From the NCBI GenBank assembly GCA_032622095.1, contig CP136068.1, positions 151,617,151-151,681,150 on the forward strand: a stretch of 64,000 nt of DNA, in the 5' to 3' direction. The notes beneath the pieces are model-generated. The model saw nothing but the letters and a program-made list of their open reading frames with translations, had not been told where the DNA came from and searched no databases. How positions within the stretch are numbered: the first letter of the stretch is position 1; each line of letters starts with the position of its first letter. Position numbers and translations under genes: made by a program. This DNA comes from Siphonodentalium dalli. Lineage: Eukaryota > Mollusca > Scaphopoda > Gadilida > Siphonodentaliidae. Positions 23,884 through 36,377 of the stretch are shown one piece after another.

Positions 23884-24665
23884 ATGACTGGATTTATCTG
23901 TGGTCCCGTTGAGCCCAACAATACCGTAGACAAATATTTTAAAAATGCAGCCCTGAAATTAATATGGGACGATAACCTACGTAGGAAACTACCCCGTAAT
24001 AGTAACAACCAATGCACAACGCCGCGAAATAAACTCCGAACATATAGAAAATTCAAAATTACATTCAAATTGGAGAACTACCTGAATACATACAGAACAA
24101 CGAAACACAGGGAATCACTCACGAGATTGTGGATCAGCTGTCATTCCCTCGGAATCGAACGAGGCCGGTATCTCAACATCGACTAACAATACCGCATTTG
24201 CGAAAATTGCAACGAGCTAGACGACGAATTCCACCTCATTATAAGTTGCTCATCACGATCAAACGAACGTCAGTCTCTCTTCAAACTACCGAAAGACATC
24301 CAAGAGTCAGATGGAATAGCCCAATTAAAAAAAATAATGACATGCTCACAACCGAACGTACTAAAAGCAATTGCCCATTTTGTCTACCACGGACTTGCCA
24401 AAAAGGGAAAATGGCAACCTTGTGACCAACTGCTAGACAGAATACGAGTCCAGACGAATGCAACTTCCCAATAAGATGAATAAAACTCGATACAAATACA
24501 TATAACTACAATATTATGTGCGACATATTGTGTCAATACGACAAATGACCTTATGAATACATGTCCTTTCACTACATTGTTATACATTATATTTCTATAT
24601 TATGCATGTATAAACTTGACCATATTTGGTGTAAAAGTATAATAAGCTGATTGATTGATTGATTG
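23884..24665 (+). pseudogene. LINE ORF2 C-terminal fragment with TGAT-type tail
   Basis: The frame includes NKLRTYRKFKITFKLENYL, then SLGIERGRYLNI, a stop at about 24184, and in the same frame RICENCNELDDEFHLIISCS, the terminal zinc knuckle, followed by LKKIMTCSQ and a short C-terminus. The insertion ends in GATTGATTGATTGATTG (24651-24666), a short-tandem 3' tail like those of L2/CR1-type LINEs. The copy is 5'-truncated. Confidence 0.82.
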
Positions 24666-24867
24666 TTATGTCCAAGTTGTTACGCCTCGAGGCTTCGTCG
24701 GTTATGTAACCACCTGAGAGTGGCACGTGGGAGTTTTGCGCTAGATAGATTTATATAGATGGATTTATATATATTTATTAGCATAAAGACGCCCGTGAGA
24801 GCGGTATGCATGTATAAATAATGGTGACACAATATAATGTACAAAACACACATTTTAACACAATACA

Positions 24868-25250
24868 TATATACATCTATGCAATAAATATTTGATCGGT
24901 ATTAAGTCGGTAGTGCCAGTTGGTGTTCGAAAGATTGAGTATAATCTAACTTCAGCTGTTGGCAGTCTCGCGAAAAAGTTGCTCATAGCTTTGCTGATCA
25001 CATCATTGGATTGCTCCTCATCGATTCGCATGATATATATAAATTTCTCCAAATCACTGGCTTCTGTGAACATAACGTTTACCGCTGCTAGTTTCTCGAA
25101 AAGGTCTTTTCTCAATTCGACATATTTTTGACAATAAAGAACGAAATGTGTTTCATCTTCAACGGATCCTGAATCACAATATTTGCATACTCGTTCATTA
25201 GCGGGCGTTGGGGCCGCTTATGTCTGCCTTTCTCAATTCGCGCTACTGCC
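24868..25250 (-). pseudogene. LINE ORF2 C-terminal fragment
   Basis: From about 25210 the minus strand reads ERVCKYCDSGSVEDETHFVL, a zinc knuckle, then KYVELRKDLFEKLAAVN and ISKAMSNFFA. It is the same region as the previous remnant, in the opposite orientation, and it ends in an AT-rich 3' region. The two copies are too diverged to be a recent inverted duplication. Confidence 0.8.
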
Positions 25251-26099
25251 CAGCGGCGATATCCCTGCCACGTGGGTGTGTATGGGCTATGTAAAAACGT
25301 GACTTATATATCTAAGGAATTAATAAAGACATTTAAAATTAAAAAAAAATGTTATAATAACAATTAATAATCTTCATAATTGGCACATTACGCGTATAGA
25401 ACAAACATGTTTCAGTATATTGAGAAATTATTTTTCATATCACAGTTCCCTAATATTCCATTGGTCTGTCATAATATTTGTGTATGTAAGTCCACGTATA
25501 AATGCCATGAATACCATTTATTCACAAAATATACCAATAAATGCTGTATAGTGTACCAGATCTAACCATCACAAATCCGAAAGCTATCCGGAAGAGGCGC
25601 CCTAATCAGCCTGTATTAATCGACAACAGGTGAATTTAACAGGTGCTGTCATATACTTTGGCCATTTTAGTGTCCCTCTTTCCCCAACAAATCATCCCTT
25701 GGAGATTACAACACTATGTGGTCCATTATCTCAAATGTGTACATAGTTTGATTTGATAGTTTTAACTAATAAGCTTATCTATCACTTCCTACTCCTCTCA
25801 TCATATTTCCAGTTGTCACTTCTCTAGCTCAGCGTGACATTTCCAACCTTCATAATTTACTAATCCAAAAAGCCCATAGGGCGAAGCTTTCGCATTCTGT
25901 TACTGTTAAATTATTATATTGTGTCAACTTACATGAAACCAGTACTCTTTTATACAAAACAAAATCAAAGCGACATAGAGTAAGCTGGTAAAATGAGTCT
26001 TTTTGTCTAACCGCCTGTTCGCAGAAGCGACCATTGCTCCAGGCTGTATAATGCAATTATCTCATTGGCTAACACAGCTAATTGCGGTAGGGTCAATTC
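25251..26099. other. No recognised gene
   Basis: AT-rich sequence with short frames only. It lies between two LINE remnants of opposite orientation. Confidence 0.4.
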
Positions 26100-27911
26100 A
26101 ATTCGTTAATTCAAGTGTTGATTAATTTATTGAATAATTTCCCAATGGTATTGCTAATAGCTATTTCCTGATAGTTATTCGGGTCCCGATGATCAACTTT
26201 TTTATATATAGCAGAAAGTGCGAAATTGCTCCATGCTGGTGGATGGTATCCCGTGCTTAAAATCTGATTAAAGAGCTTCACTGTTTCGTCTATCACAGTT
26301 CTGAGAAACTCGTTACCTGGGCCGGGAGATTTGCTATTTTTCGGTTTGGATAAGCTTGAGAGTACTTCGGTTGTGCTTATAGGTTTGTTATTTAATTTGT
26401 GGTCGAATTTTGGTTCCCACTCATCTGATCGTTTCGCCTGGCATATTTGAGTTTGATTTATTGTATAATTCCTTGAAGAAATCTACCAATTTATCGAGGT
26501 CCGGTTCTATTGATGTTTGATTCTTTCGGGCCGTTAAACGGTTTATTATACTCCAATACTTTTTGGGGTTGTCATATTCTAACCCGTTTAGGTTTTCAAC
26601 CATCTTCTGTGCGAACTGTTTATATTTGTATTTATTTAGTTTCTTGTATTTCTTTCTGGCTTTGAAATAGCGCAAAATGAGTTGCCGATCAAAGGGAGAT
26701 CTTTTCATTTCAGCAAATGAGTTCGACATTTCTTTCTTTGCAATTTTGCAGTCTATATCGAACCATCTGCGTTTCTTATTTCTGATTTTGTTGTCGTTTG
26801 CCTTAATAGACTCTGTACATTGGTCGTTGATATCTCAATGTATGTCCGCCATATCTAATGCGCATTTCATCGTACCTTCCGTTGTATTCGGAAAAAATTC
26901 TGATTTGAATACTGCTAGCCTGTGTTTGATGTTCGAGGTATATGTGGCTATTAGTGCGCAGTCTCTGCTAGTTTTGGTCCCTAAACGTTTGCATCTTGGC
27001 TTTTGAAATTTGTGTTTTTTCACTCTTTGTTGGCTCGTATTATATTTAATTTTAATGTGGACGGATAGTGGACAATGATCAGAAAGTTGACTGGGACCCT
27101 TCACGCAGAAATATTCTACCCTCGATAAATAATCTGCCTTGATAAGAGCGTAATCTACAACACTTGCTCCATTGTATTGGTAATTAGTGAAGGCACCCGT
27201 ATAGTCTCCCGCGGTGCGGCCATTGACAATCCTCAGATGTGAGGACTTACATAATGATATTAATTTTCGCCCGAAGGTATTAGTTGAAACATCTATACTC
27301 TGACATGGCTTACAGTCATCCAGTTGATAATCTATCGGAAGTGGCATGTGCCCGTTATCGTCATGTGTGATGTGATCAGCGAGGCTACTACAGCGGGCGT
27401 TCCAATCGCCTGCTAACATTGTAAAATCGTCTGACTTTGAATTGTCTAAAACCGATGTTAGTTTGTTGTAAATACAGCATTCGGGATCTTTATTTCCCCA
27501 ATAAGAGGAATAGGATGGGGAATGTATACTGACACAATTATAAAATCATGAGGAATGTTGAACATCGTTCCATCAAAAGTAGTCCAAATGATCATATCGT
27601 CAATGCATTTTTCCCTTTGTACCACTGTGAGAACTTTTCTTTATAATAAAAGACAAGACCCCCTCTGTGTGTTTTACCCGTAGGAAGATCAACCACCCTG
27701 TAGCCTGGATTTTTTAGGCTTTTTGTGGAGTAATGCCATGTCTCTGATAATGGGATAAAATCATATTAATCATTATTTCAATTATATCTCCATCATGTTT
27801 TAGTTTATCGGATATACATTGTATATTCCAAGACATGTACGTTATGTCGGAAGATTCTGGAAACGCTTTATTCAAAAGTTTTTGCCATATATTAAGTTTA
27901 TGATCAACCAT
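26100..27911 (-). pseudogene. LINE endonuclease to RT N-terminus, 3'-truncated
   Basis: Minus-strand pieces in order are: 27911-27714 with ITYMSWNIQCISDKLKHDGD (start of an APE endonuclease); 27700-27430 in broken frames (LPTGKTHRGGLVFYYKEKF); 27419-26835 with MLAGDWNARCSS, VVDYALIKAD and QLSDHCPLSV (Asp-x-Asn and Ser-Asp-His blocks); 26729-26421, a Lys-rich linker; and 26296-26111 with LSTGYHPPAWSNFALSAIYK and NNYQEIAISNTIGKLFN (RT motifs 1-2). The copy stops at about 26100, before RT motif A. Loss of the 3' half is unusual, because LINE copies are normally truncated at the 5' end. Confidence 0.85.
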
Positions 27912-27943
27912 GCATGCCCACTGATCTCTGGTGTGCTATATCG

Positions 27944-28236
27944 GTTTGGTTTGGTTTGCTAGGGTTTATCGTCGTTCTAGCCGCTAGGCCACACACGACG
28001 TTGTCAATTTTACGGGTGGAGGAAAGACCACGCAGAGGCTTAATTTTCACCGAGAAATCGTCCCACTGTGTGTAGAAACCACCGACCCCCGGAAAGCAAC
28101 TGACAAACTTTCCCAGATACACGATTCCGGTCACCCTCTCTATGACGGGGTTCGAACAAGCTTCGTCAGCTCAGCGCTGGACGGCCTGTGACGGGGTAAA
28201 CATCTGACACTCTACCGACTGCACCACCGGGGGCCC
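27944..28236 (-). mobile_element. tRNA-derived SINE with 13-bp target duplication
   Basis: On the minus strand the body begins CCCGGTGGTGCAGTCGGTAG (A-box-like) and has GTTCGAACCCC about 90 bp later, which fits a B box. A conserved central domain (TCCGGGGGTCGGTGGTTTC) and TCTTTCCTCCACCCG follow, and the end is a CAAAC-type short tandem tail. It is flanked by GTGTGCTATATCG at 27931-27943 and 28237-28249. Such SINEs are transcribed by RNA polymerase III and mobilised by a partner LINE. The central domain resembles those described for mollusc SINEs; that assignment is from memory of the family style. Confidence 0.9.
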
Positions 28237-28569
28237 GTGTGCTATATCGTCATACATATAGTATGTATAGTTATATTACACATATGTCACTTTCGGTACA
28301 ATTGTAAGTTCATAAATATATAGCTGTGTATATATGTTAGTTTGTGCATTTATAATTAATGCATGAACTTACGTAAGTAGATGTGGACATTAATAATCAC
28401 ATATAGTTGCGTGTTTCATATATACTAAACAATGTTACCTAATTTGGCCACTGGGTTGCACTACTACATACCTGTCAAATATTTGGCTAATAGTTTTGCT
28501 CGTGTCCAATTTAAATTGTATAACATTTTTCATTCCCACACTAATGGGTGTGTTTCTCATTACTGTCAT

Positions 28570-28870
28570 TAGGTAACGGATGGTAATGTCTCTGTGTTGT
28601 CGACTTTATCTCCGAATCTGTTATTTGTCCATTTGGGATAAGCGTCCACTTGTTGTGAATTTAACACCCTGTCTCGTTGTGCGTTTATTGATAGCGCGGC
28701 TCCTCTCTTGATATTTATTGATAGCCCGATGAAGTCATCTAAGGTTCCAGTTCAAGTCTCCCATTAAAATGGGTTTACCCATGCTGGAGAAATGAGATAT
28801 ATCCCTAGTTAATTTATGACAATCATTGTAAAAGTATGGCGAATCTATACGCGCGATACAAGTCGCACAA
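28570..28870 (-). pseudogene. LINE endonuclease fragment
   Basis: The minus strand reads GLFICATCIARIDSPYFYND, then SSMGKPILMGDLNWNL (the Asp-x-Asn block), and in a second frame RDRVLNSQQVDAYPKW. Only the middle of an APE endonuclease is present. It is on the same strand as the 26100-27911 remnant but overlaps it in domain content, so it is a second insertion. Confidence 0.7.
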
Positions 28871-30839
28871 ATAAAGAGACCTTTTTCAAATTAAAGAATT
28901 CCTTGCCTAATTTTAGCCAAATGGTGTTGTCATTTCAGCCAAACCTTGGCTGTTTATTTCACACCTGTTTCTGGGATAACCTGTGTGTCGACTGAGAACC
29001 TGTGTGTCAATTGAGGAGAACACACGGAGGATTTGTGTAAATGTTAGCCCAAACGACATTTCGAAGTAACGACGGCTTTGTTGTTTATTTCGAGGAATAA
29101 TACCGCATCATATGAATTCAGCCCAAATATATTGACAGGTGTCAAGGGTCTAACTCTATACTGAGCAATAAAAAACTAATATTAATAAATACCGAGTATA
29201 TTTAATTTAACGCCAATGGGTCGTTTATGTGCGTTTAAGAGTGTATTTATGCCTAAAGCAAAGTGAAATAACGATCTTAAAATGAATTGGCCGGTATATT
29301 TTATTAGTTATCAGGGTTACCAGGGTCGTAGTTGCATAAATTACAATATATTTTATGTTTATGCTAAGATAACTTGATCGGTATTGAGGTTAACACAAAT
29401 CCCATATATGGAAATTCCAAATATGGAAAGTGACGTGCGCAAAACAGATACAATGGTCTTACTAAAAACGAAGCAATAATGATAACAACAAACACCGACC
29501 CAGTTAAATAATGACATTAAATGGCGCTGTATTGCGTCTTTGAGAGTGTGTTGATGTCTCTATCATGTGATTAAGTAATTAAAAATTATTTCGCCTACAT
29601 ATTTCGATAATTATCAGGTCCGCAGTTCGATTATGAAACGTTAAGATTATTGCTTGGTATTTGTTTCAAATCAGATAGCTGCATCTCGGTTATCTGGATC
29701 AGATATATTTATAGCGTCGAAGCGAAGAAATGTTGTCAAATTCCACGTCTGAATACGCGTCTTATTCTCACTTATACCGTGTTTATATCAGTTTTATTCT
29801 ATGTGTTGTTGTGTATTGTATTACTTTGATCAAGGTTGCGCTTTTGTTATTCTCACAAAAGGTAAATTTGATGCGTGTTTGATGCGTGTTTACATTTCAA
29901 AATTGCGTCTGCCATGTACAGTAACACTAACAGTGCGACGGAATTCCACATGTCCGAGCGCCATTGATTCCTTAATTACGAGACTAATTTATCGAATGAG
30001 GTCAAATTTTCGCATATAACAAGACTCGTATGTTATTCTTCACCATTCTGACGAGTGCCGACTTTCATTTCGCATTATTTTCGTTTTTATCGAAAAATAA
30101 TCGTTCTCTATGCCTATGGACTGGAGATTCCCATGTAAATATTTCAACCAAAAAAAATTCATTGTTTTGCCAATTTCAAGCTAGTTTATAGCATGGTCAT
30201 GGCATAATTTGGCCTAGCGAGTGTCGGTAGACGTTTCTTGAGTGTGCACAACAAATTTTGGTCCCAACGAAGCAGGCTAAAATCCTGAAATTTGTCAATT
30301 TTACTTTGCGTGTGAAGAAAATATTCATTTAAACTTCCAAAATTGGTTGAAATATGCTCAACAACATTCAGTTGAATGGTGACATTATTTATAGTCACCG
30401 ACTAACTTCCACGATGAATCAAATTTGTTTTTATTGGTGACAATTATGTCGCGAGAGATAAAAATGTAATTTTTTTAAAGAAAATGATAAATTTTAGCTC
30501 ATTTTAAGACTTTAATTGCTTGTAGATCGGTGTTAATTATCTTCGTCAATGATGTCATGTCACGCTTGTTAATAATTCATTTGTTCGGAAATACTTATTG
30601 GGGGTCGAAATGTATAAAATTTAACTACCACCACTTCCAAAAACAACACCGATAAACAATAACGCTCTTTGTTCCATGCAATGGAAATGGCTATTTATTG
30701 TCCTGATATCAGTGATATAAATGAATGCCTAAAATTAGTATTATCCTGAAATAAATTTATGCCACTTTGGCGAACATGGGAACCACGGTACAATTTATGC
30801 CATTTAGGCACACTTCAGAGTGAAATCAGGGCTTATATT
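28871..30839. other. No recognised gene
   Basis: AT-rich DNA. One R1-type box in inverse (AACGCTCTTTG at 30661) is the only recurring element noted. Confidence 0.4.
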
Positions 30840-30935
30840 TCGGCGAGAATCCAAATCTAGATTCTCGTAAATATTCTCGCAAATTACCCTGGATTCTCGT
30901 GAAAAAGTATATATGGATTCTCGCAAAATCAGATG
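30840..30935. repeat. Cluster of GATTCTCG words
   Basis: Five copies of ATTCTCG or its complement occur within about 95 bp (AGAATCCAAATCTAGATTCTCG and following). This is simple degenerate repetition just before the 488-bp duplication. Confidence 0.5.
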
Positions 30936-30959
30936 AAATATATGCCCTGGAAATATAGC

Positions 30960-31923
30960 AAATCGTTTAATGCTTTAGAATTTTTGTTTTCGGAGATTTA
31001 TATATTATATGCTTAAAGACATATTATGGACTTGTTATGGACTTTTTCGGGTGCGAGAAATTGATAAGTTAGTGCTCAGGCACTTTGCCAACCTGGGGAA
31101 TGTTATCATTCTACTAACATCACTGAAAATTTCCAAAAAAATCTACCACACCACTTCATAGAGAACATCGTCTGAACTACTCCAAATTGTAAATATTTAC
31201 ATCTCGATTCGGGGCGCAACTATCGGCTATAATTAAACAAAAATGATTTCGCCATCGAGAGTCATTGCATTTAACTAATATATAAGAATGACGTTGTGTA
31301 TCATCCATTTGGATTAATATTCGTAACGAATAACTACTTTGAGAAAGATTATTCTTAATTTCTATTTGATCACTTTGCCCGGTGTCTGCCGGAGTGTTTC
31401 ACATCACTTTAATCAAGGAAGACTGTTCAGAAAAACTGCATTTCAAGAAATCGTTTAATGCTTTAGAATTTTGGTTTTCGGAGATTTATATATATGCTTA
31501 ATGACATATTATGGACTTGTTATGGACTTTTTCGGGTGCGAGAAATTGATAAGTTAGTGCTCAGGCACTTTGCCAACCTGGGGAATGTTATCATTCTACT
31601 AACATCACTGAAAATTTCCAAAAAAATCTACCACACCACTTCATAGAGAACATCGTCTGAACTACTCCAAATTGTAAATATTTACATCTCGATTCGGGGC
31701 GCAACTATCGGCTATAATTAAACAAAAATGATTTCGCCATCGAGAGTCATTGCATTTAACTAATATATAAGAATGACGTTGTGTATCATCCATTTAGATT
31801 AATATTCGTAACAAATAACTACTTTGAGAAAGATTATTCTTAATTTCTATTTGATCTGTCTGCCGGAGTGTTTCACATCACTTTAATCAAGGAAGACTGT
31901 TCAGAAAAACTGCATTTCAAGAT
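30960..31923. repeat. 488-bp tandem duplication
   Basis: The segment from AATCGTTTAATGCTTTAGAA (30961) through TCAGAAAAACTGCATTTCAAG (31447) recurs from 31449 to about 31923. Differences are few: a 4-bp deletion in the ATATATTATATG stretch, a deletion of about 10 bp of ACTTTGCCCG near the end, and single substitutions. It is a recent local duplication without coding content. Confidence 0.92.
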
Positions 31924-31992
31924 CACCAAACAACTTTCCTTTTTAGGGCCACCACATCTTTCCAAAGATGTACTTCTTCCATTTTGCTATCA

Positions 31993-32260
31993 AAGACCGA
32001 AAAATGTCGTTAAACTAGAGATCCAAATACCCACTAAGGGCCCCTATATCTTGAAATATTAAAGACCGAGAATGTCGTTAAACTATAAAGACCGAAAAAT
32101 GTCGTTAAACTAGAGATCCAAATACCCCCTATATCTTGAGATATTATAAAGACCGAAAAATGTCATTAAACTATTAAAGACCGAAAAATGTCGTTAAACT
32201 ACAAAGACCGAAAAATGTCGTTAAACTAGAGATCCAAACATCCCCATCCCCTATTTTTTT
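31993..32260. repeat. Degenerate repeats of AAAGACCGAAAAATGTCG
   Basis: The phrase AAAGACCGAAAAATGTCGTT followed by AAACTA occurs about six times, in places extended by GAGATCCAAATA. Spacing is irregular (about 20 to 70 bp). It directly follows the second copy of the 488-bp duplication. Confidence 0.75.
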
Positions 32261-32552
32261 TAGACAATTAAGAACTAAATATGTCGTTACACCATTAATA
32301 CATAATTTGTGTTTATGAAAGTCTGGCACCCATTAGCAGTTTGTTTTCAGTACATTTTAATATTCATTGAAACGTAAACAATTATTCGCTGACAGAAATC
32401 ATGTTAATATCGCCTTTCGTTACTGGTTTCCTCGACTCAAATATTTCTCACTGCTCAATACTTATAATTAAAAAAAATGTTCTGTGTTTTGTGTCACTTC
32501 TTAATAGCATTATGTATTCTGCTATTGACAAGGAAAAAAGTTGCAGTATACC

Positions 32553-33030
32553 TTAAAGGTACGGAAGGCCTTGGTGGGTATCCTGTGAACATATTTCCAC
32601 CTGTCAAAAACCGCTACAAACGAAAATAATATTCAAATATAGACATACTTTGTTAATATACAAATGAGAAATATCTCATAAACAGTATGTTATTGTCGTA
32701 AATTTGACGATTGTTATGTAAACAAAGCATAAAAAGTTACTTTCTTGGTGTTTCTTTATATTATGATGGTAAACATAAAGAGCGTTCTTTGTTGCTCAAT
32801 TCCTTATTTGGAAATAATAAAGAGCGTTTATACCATTTGTGTGTGATTAGCCAGTAGCATTGTGCTGCCTTCTATAACACAATCAGACTCTTGTTTAGGT
32901 AAAATTTAGTAGGTCTTTATGTGAGCATGATGTTTACGCGATAGTGATCGTATATTTGAACCAAAATCTATGCGTTTTAATATTTTTCTGTTTACGGTGT
33001 TTGGAACAAATATGAATATTTTCGACAACT
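32553..33030 (+). repeat. Dispersed repeat family R1, plus-strand copy
   Basis: This is the partner of 1230-1725. It includes GGCCTTGGTGGGTATCCTGT, two AAAGAGCGTT boxes (32777 and 32819), TGTGTGTGATTAGCCAGTAG, and the end AATATGAATATTTTCGAC. The partner has a few inserted bases (for example CACCGCCAAGGCC against CACCAAGGCC). Confidence 0.75.
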
Positions 33031-33779
33031 AAGCCCCCTCGTCCCTTTAATATAATTAATATAACATCCCTCATCCAATAATCTCCAAATTGCATATCTA
33101 ATTTCAATCCTAGTTACACGTCACGCCGCCCCTCATCATTTGCCAATTGTACACCCTTTTTTTGCTGCTGCTGCAACTGTTCAATTTCTTTAAAAATTAT
33201 TGAAAAAATGGCCCTCCCGCCCGCCGACATTTACCTCTGATTTTTTTTTTATCATCGGTCCGCACCAAAATTGAGCACACGTCCCTATATAATATACCTA
33301 TTTAAACCGAGTATACACGGTGGTGTAATAGATCAACCGTTAATTTAACCATTTAGGTAGCATATTTCCACGTATACGTTATCACGACAAATCCCTGCTG
33401 ATCTGTTATTAATGAACCAAACACTTAACATGTCAACACACTCTGGCCCGCCAATGCTACAGTGTATAAACGTAACGGGGCAAATATGCACATTATATTG
33501 GCAGCTAACGAGAGCATTCATCATCAGCAATCTGCTCACCCCTTTTAGCCGATACGATAGAAACTAAACGATTTGTTACTTCTAATTACCCGTACTTAAT
33601 TACACTACTTGCGTGTTAATAAAGTACGACCCCATTACCACTAAAGGTGAAACATGGGATTTAGAACATTAATATTCACCCTTACATAGTTCCACATTCA
33701 AGGTTCGTCTTGTGTAATCGTATGTCAGTTGTAACGTTGTGAAACTGCAACCGAACTGAATTATTCTATGCTAAATAGT
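33031..33779. other. No recognised gene
   Basis: AT-rich sequence with no motif-bearing frame and no clear repeat. Confidence 0.4.
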
Positions 33780-34090
33780 TCATGGCTGACCTGATGCATG
33801 CATCTTAGTTTTCTTGTTGTTACTTGGCACTTTCATTTGTGATATTCCAGACTGGATCTGCTGTCTGACTAGGATGGCAATTCCGCCACTGTGCCTCCTT
33901 GCCTTTTTCTTCTTACCTCTGACAATTATGTGTTTTGTTATGTATCCTGGTAGGAGAAAATTGTGTGACTTAGCTGCCCATGTTTCACATAACATTATAT
34001 CGCATGCAATCAACGCTGAAAACATATGATCGTTTTCTAATTTGTCCGATATACCGTTTACATTCCAAGCAGAAATTGTTATATTGGAGT
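33780..34090 (-). pseudogene. LINE endonuclease N-terminal fragment
   Basis: Starting at about 34085 the minus strand gives TISAWNVNGISDKLEND, then DIMLCETWAAKSHNFLLPGY (catalytic Glu in CETW), and SGGIAILVRQQIQSGI. This is the first ~100 residues of an APE endonuclease; the remainder is missing downstream. Confidence 0.8.
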
Positions 34091-34237
34091 ATTTTTCATA
34101 TCAGTATGTGTGGTACCCAAAAGGGTATACCCGGATTCGAAATCTAAGGTGAGCGTGTAATATGTGAAGCATATTAAACGCAATATATGCGTATATTTGA
34201 TGGTATTATGAAGCTTGTATTGTTAATATACCAATAA

Positions 34238-34387
34238 CATGATTCTTGAGGGTGTTATGGTTTATTAATGGCCAGACAGGAATGATTAACAGCCCGAGAG
34301 CCTTCATCGAGGGCCCATAATAGGCCCGAGGGCTGTTACTCATTCCTGGAGGGCCGTTAATAAACCATGACGCCGGACAAAATCATG
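34238..34387. repeat. 150-bp imperfect palindrome (fold-back)
   Basis: The left arm CATGATTCTTGAGGGTGTTA + TGGTTTATTAATGGCC pairs with a right arm that ends GGCCGTTAATAAACCATGAC..AATCATG. The inner parts (AACAGCCCGAGAGCC and GGCCCGAGGGCTGTT) also pair. Mismatches are scattered, so it is older than the 1993 palindrome. Confidence 0.8.
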
Positions 34388-35957
34388 TTTTTACTATTAC
34401 TTCCACTCACACGTACTGTTATTTAAGGCCAAACGTTGTATACGGAAGCAATAATTTACCAGTATCGTTCCATTTCACAAACAATATATAAGAACGCCAA
34501 GGTTACTGTTGCATGCCTGCACAGCTGTCGAACTGAACACATCGGGTGAACTAAGGCGCTTGCACCCCTCAGTCCAAGAAGCAAGCCTTCACTCCAAACT
34601 GAGATTTCACAAGCTTAATACATGTATTCAGTTTATTGGCAACCTATTTTATCATCTGCTTATTTCTGAAAAAAAATATTTCTGACAACCATGGTGACCG
34701 CGGTCCCTCAAGTGATCAGAACATTATATATAACATTTATATATAACAACACGAACATATTTGAGGTGGAGTCCAAAACCATTTTCCCCAAACCGGATGT
34801 GGGTCGTGCATGGGCGATTTCATTTTATATGACTTGCTTGTATGATACCGTAATATATGCACGTAGCTATCCATATACAACGGTTTATAGGTATAATCTC
34901 GCTCTGCTCTTATTGTTTGCTATAGACCATGACAGAATGGATAGACCTACAAATAGAGCCTCGTCACTCGGGTTGATGTGAGCTGGGGGATGTATAACTT
35001 AAAATTACAGGCATGTCGTTACACGAATATAGGCATTGAATTTTCAACTGTTAAATTTCTCGAATCTAATTCCGTTCCGGGTGGTATGTTGTAGCATCCC
35101 TCGCGATAAAATCTAAACTAATATAGTAATTTACATGTAAATGTAGTGTTTCGATCTTCAGTATTACCCACGATCTCAAACTATACAAGATCGCCAAATC
35201 TCAGAATATGCAACCGCTCGCAACAATCTGCCATTCGATGTATAATTCTGCGCAAAATCCGAAATATGACACATATATAATTTAATACAAATGCCGAAAT
35301 ATATAAAGGGCAAAACTCAAGATGATATTCGTAAATCAATCGCAGAAGTAGCTTATTGTCGGTACGTCGTGTTTTTGCAACGATCGGAAATGCAATGGGG
35401 TACTGTCTGTCCATTAAGTTGACAATGAGTTAAGATGTCGCACCATCCGCGCAGCCAATGATCGAGTGGATGGGGCCGAACACATGGTACAACTCAGGTG
35501 TCTTGACCCAATTTCGGATTAATCCATTCTGATAAGAGGTGACGCATCAAATAAATGGACTCGGCCATGTTTTAAGTCAGATAATAGCTTCAAACTGTAC
35601 ATTATTTCAGCGAATGGAACTATCTCGGCGTGCGGCCTCGATCGATCCATTCCCTGAAATAATGTACAGTTTTCAGCCATTATCGTATACATAATGTTCT
35701 ATAGTTGAGAACTTTCATGTCATATTTCATAGAGCCAAGATAATAAGCCATTTGGCTATTGGAGATTTCTGTGAAATTACTAATTAATCTAGAACTTCGT
35801 GGTACGGAAAGGGAAAACAATGAAATAAACATGTCGCATGTATCATAGTTTCAGAGTATTCGCATGATAGCCGTATAGAAGTTTTGACCAGTCGGAGTAT
35901 GTAAGTAGACCATGTTCTCGCCCCACGATTCTGGCCTCGTGACGCAATCTGCAGGAT
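34388..35957. other. No recognised gene
   Basis: Holds the fold-back at 35581-35682 and short frames without domains. Confidence 0.4.
35581..35682. repeat. 102-bp inverted repeat
   Basis: ATAATAGCTTCAAACTGTAC + ATTATTTCAGCGAATGGA on the left pairs with TCCATTCCCTGAAATAATGT + ACAGTTTTCAGCCATTAT on the right, around a 26-bp GC-rich loop. It has the size of a small MITE; ends are not recognised. Confidence 0.82.
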
Positions 35958-36129
35958 GTGGGTACACAAAGATTAATCAATTCGGTTATTTATCTGTGTA
36001 TATACCGTGTTAACTGGCGAAGTATGTCTAAAATTATTGCACTATTAGCTTTGGCCTTATGTGTGTACATAACATGTTTTAGCAATCATAACGCTTGTTG
36101 GTCACAAATTAAAATTAACTGTAACGGAA

Positions 36130-36377
36130 CAATGGGAACAGCTAATCTTAACATGATTACCTGGAATGCAACAGGTGTAATGTCCTCTGGGTATTACTTG
36201 AGTCAATTGCTCAAAAGTGGTGTTCATGACATAATAGGCCTGAGTGAGCACTGGCTCTATCAATGTGATACAAATTTTCTCGGTTCGCTGGACAAGTCTT
36301 ATGAATATTTTGCAGTGTGCGATTCCCGTCAACGGATTCCAAATAAAAGAGGGAGACCCAGTGGTGGTGTCGCGCTG
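36130..36377 (+). pseudogene. LINE endonuclease, 5' half
   Basis: The frame reads ANLNMITWNATGVMSSGYYL, then HDIIGLSEHWLYQCDTNFLG (catalytic Glu in SEHW) and KRGRPSGGVAL, which ends at the insertion point of the EnSpm-like element. The next codons of the LINE lie at 40444. The frame is open from 35958, where a short hydrophobic leader precedes the domain; the true start codon is uncertain. Confidence 0.88.

Noticed and set aside
34691-34981. 96-codon plus-strand open frame as a host exon
   Set aside because: It has no domain, no splice-site context that I could support and AT-driven composition.
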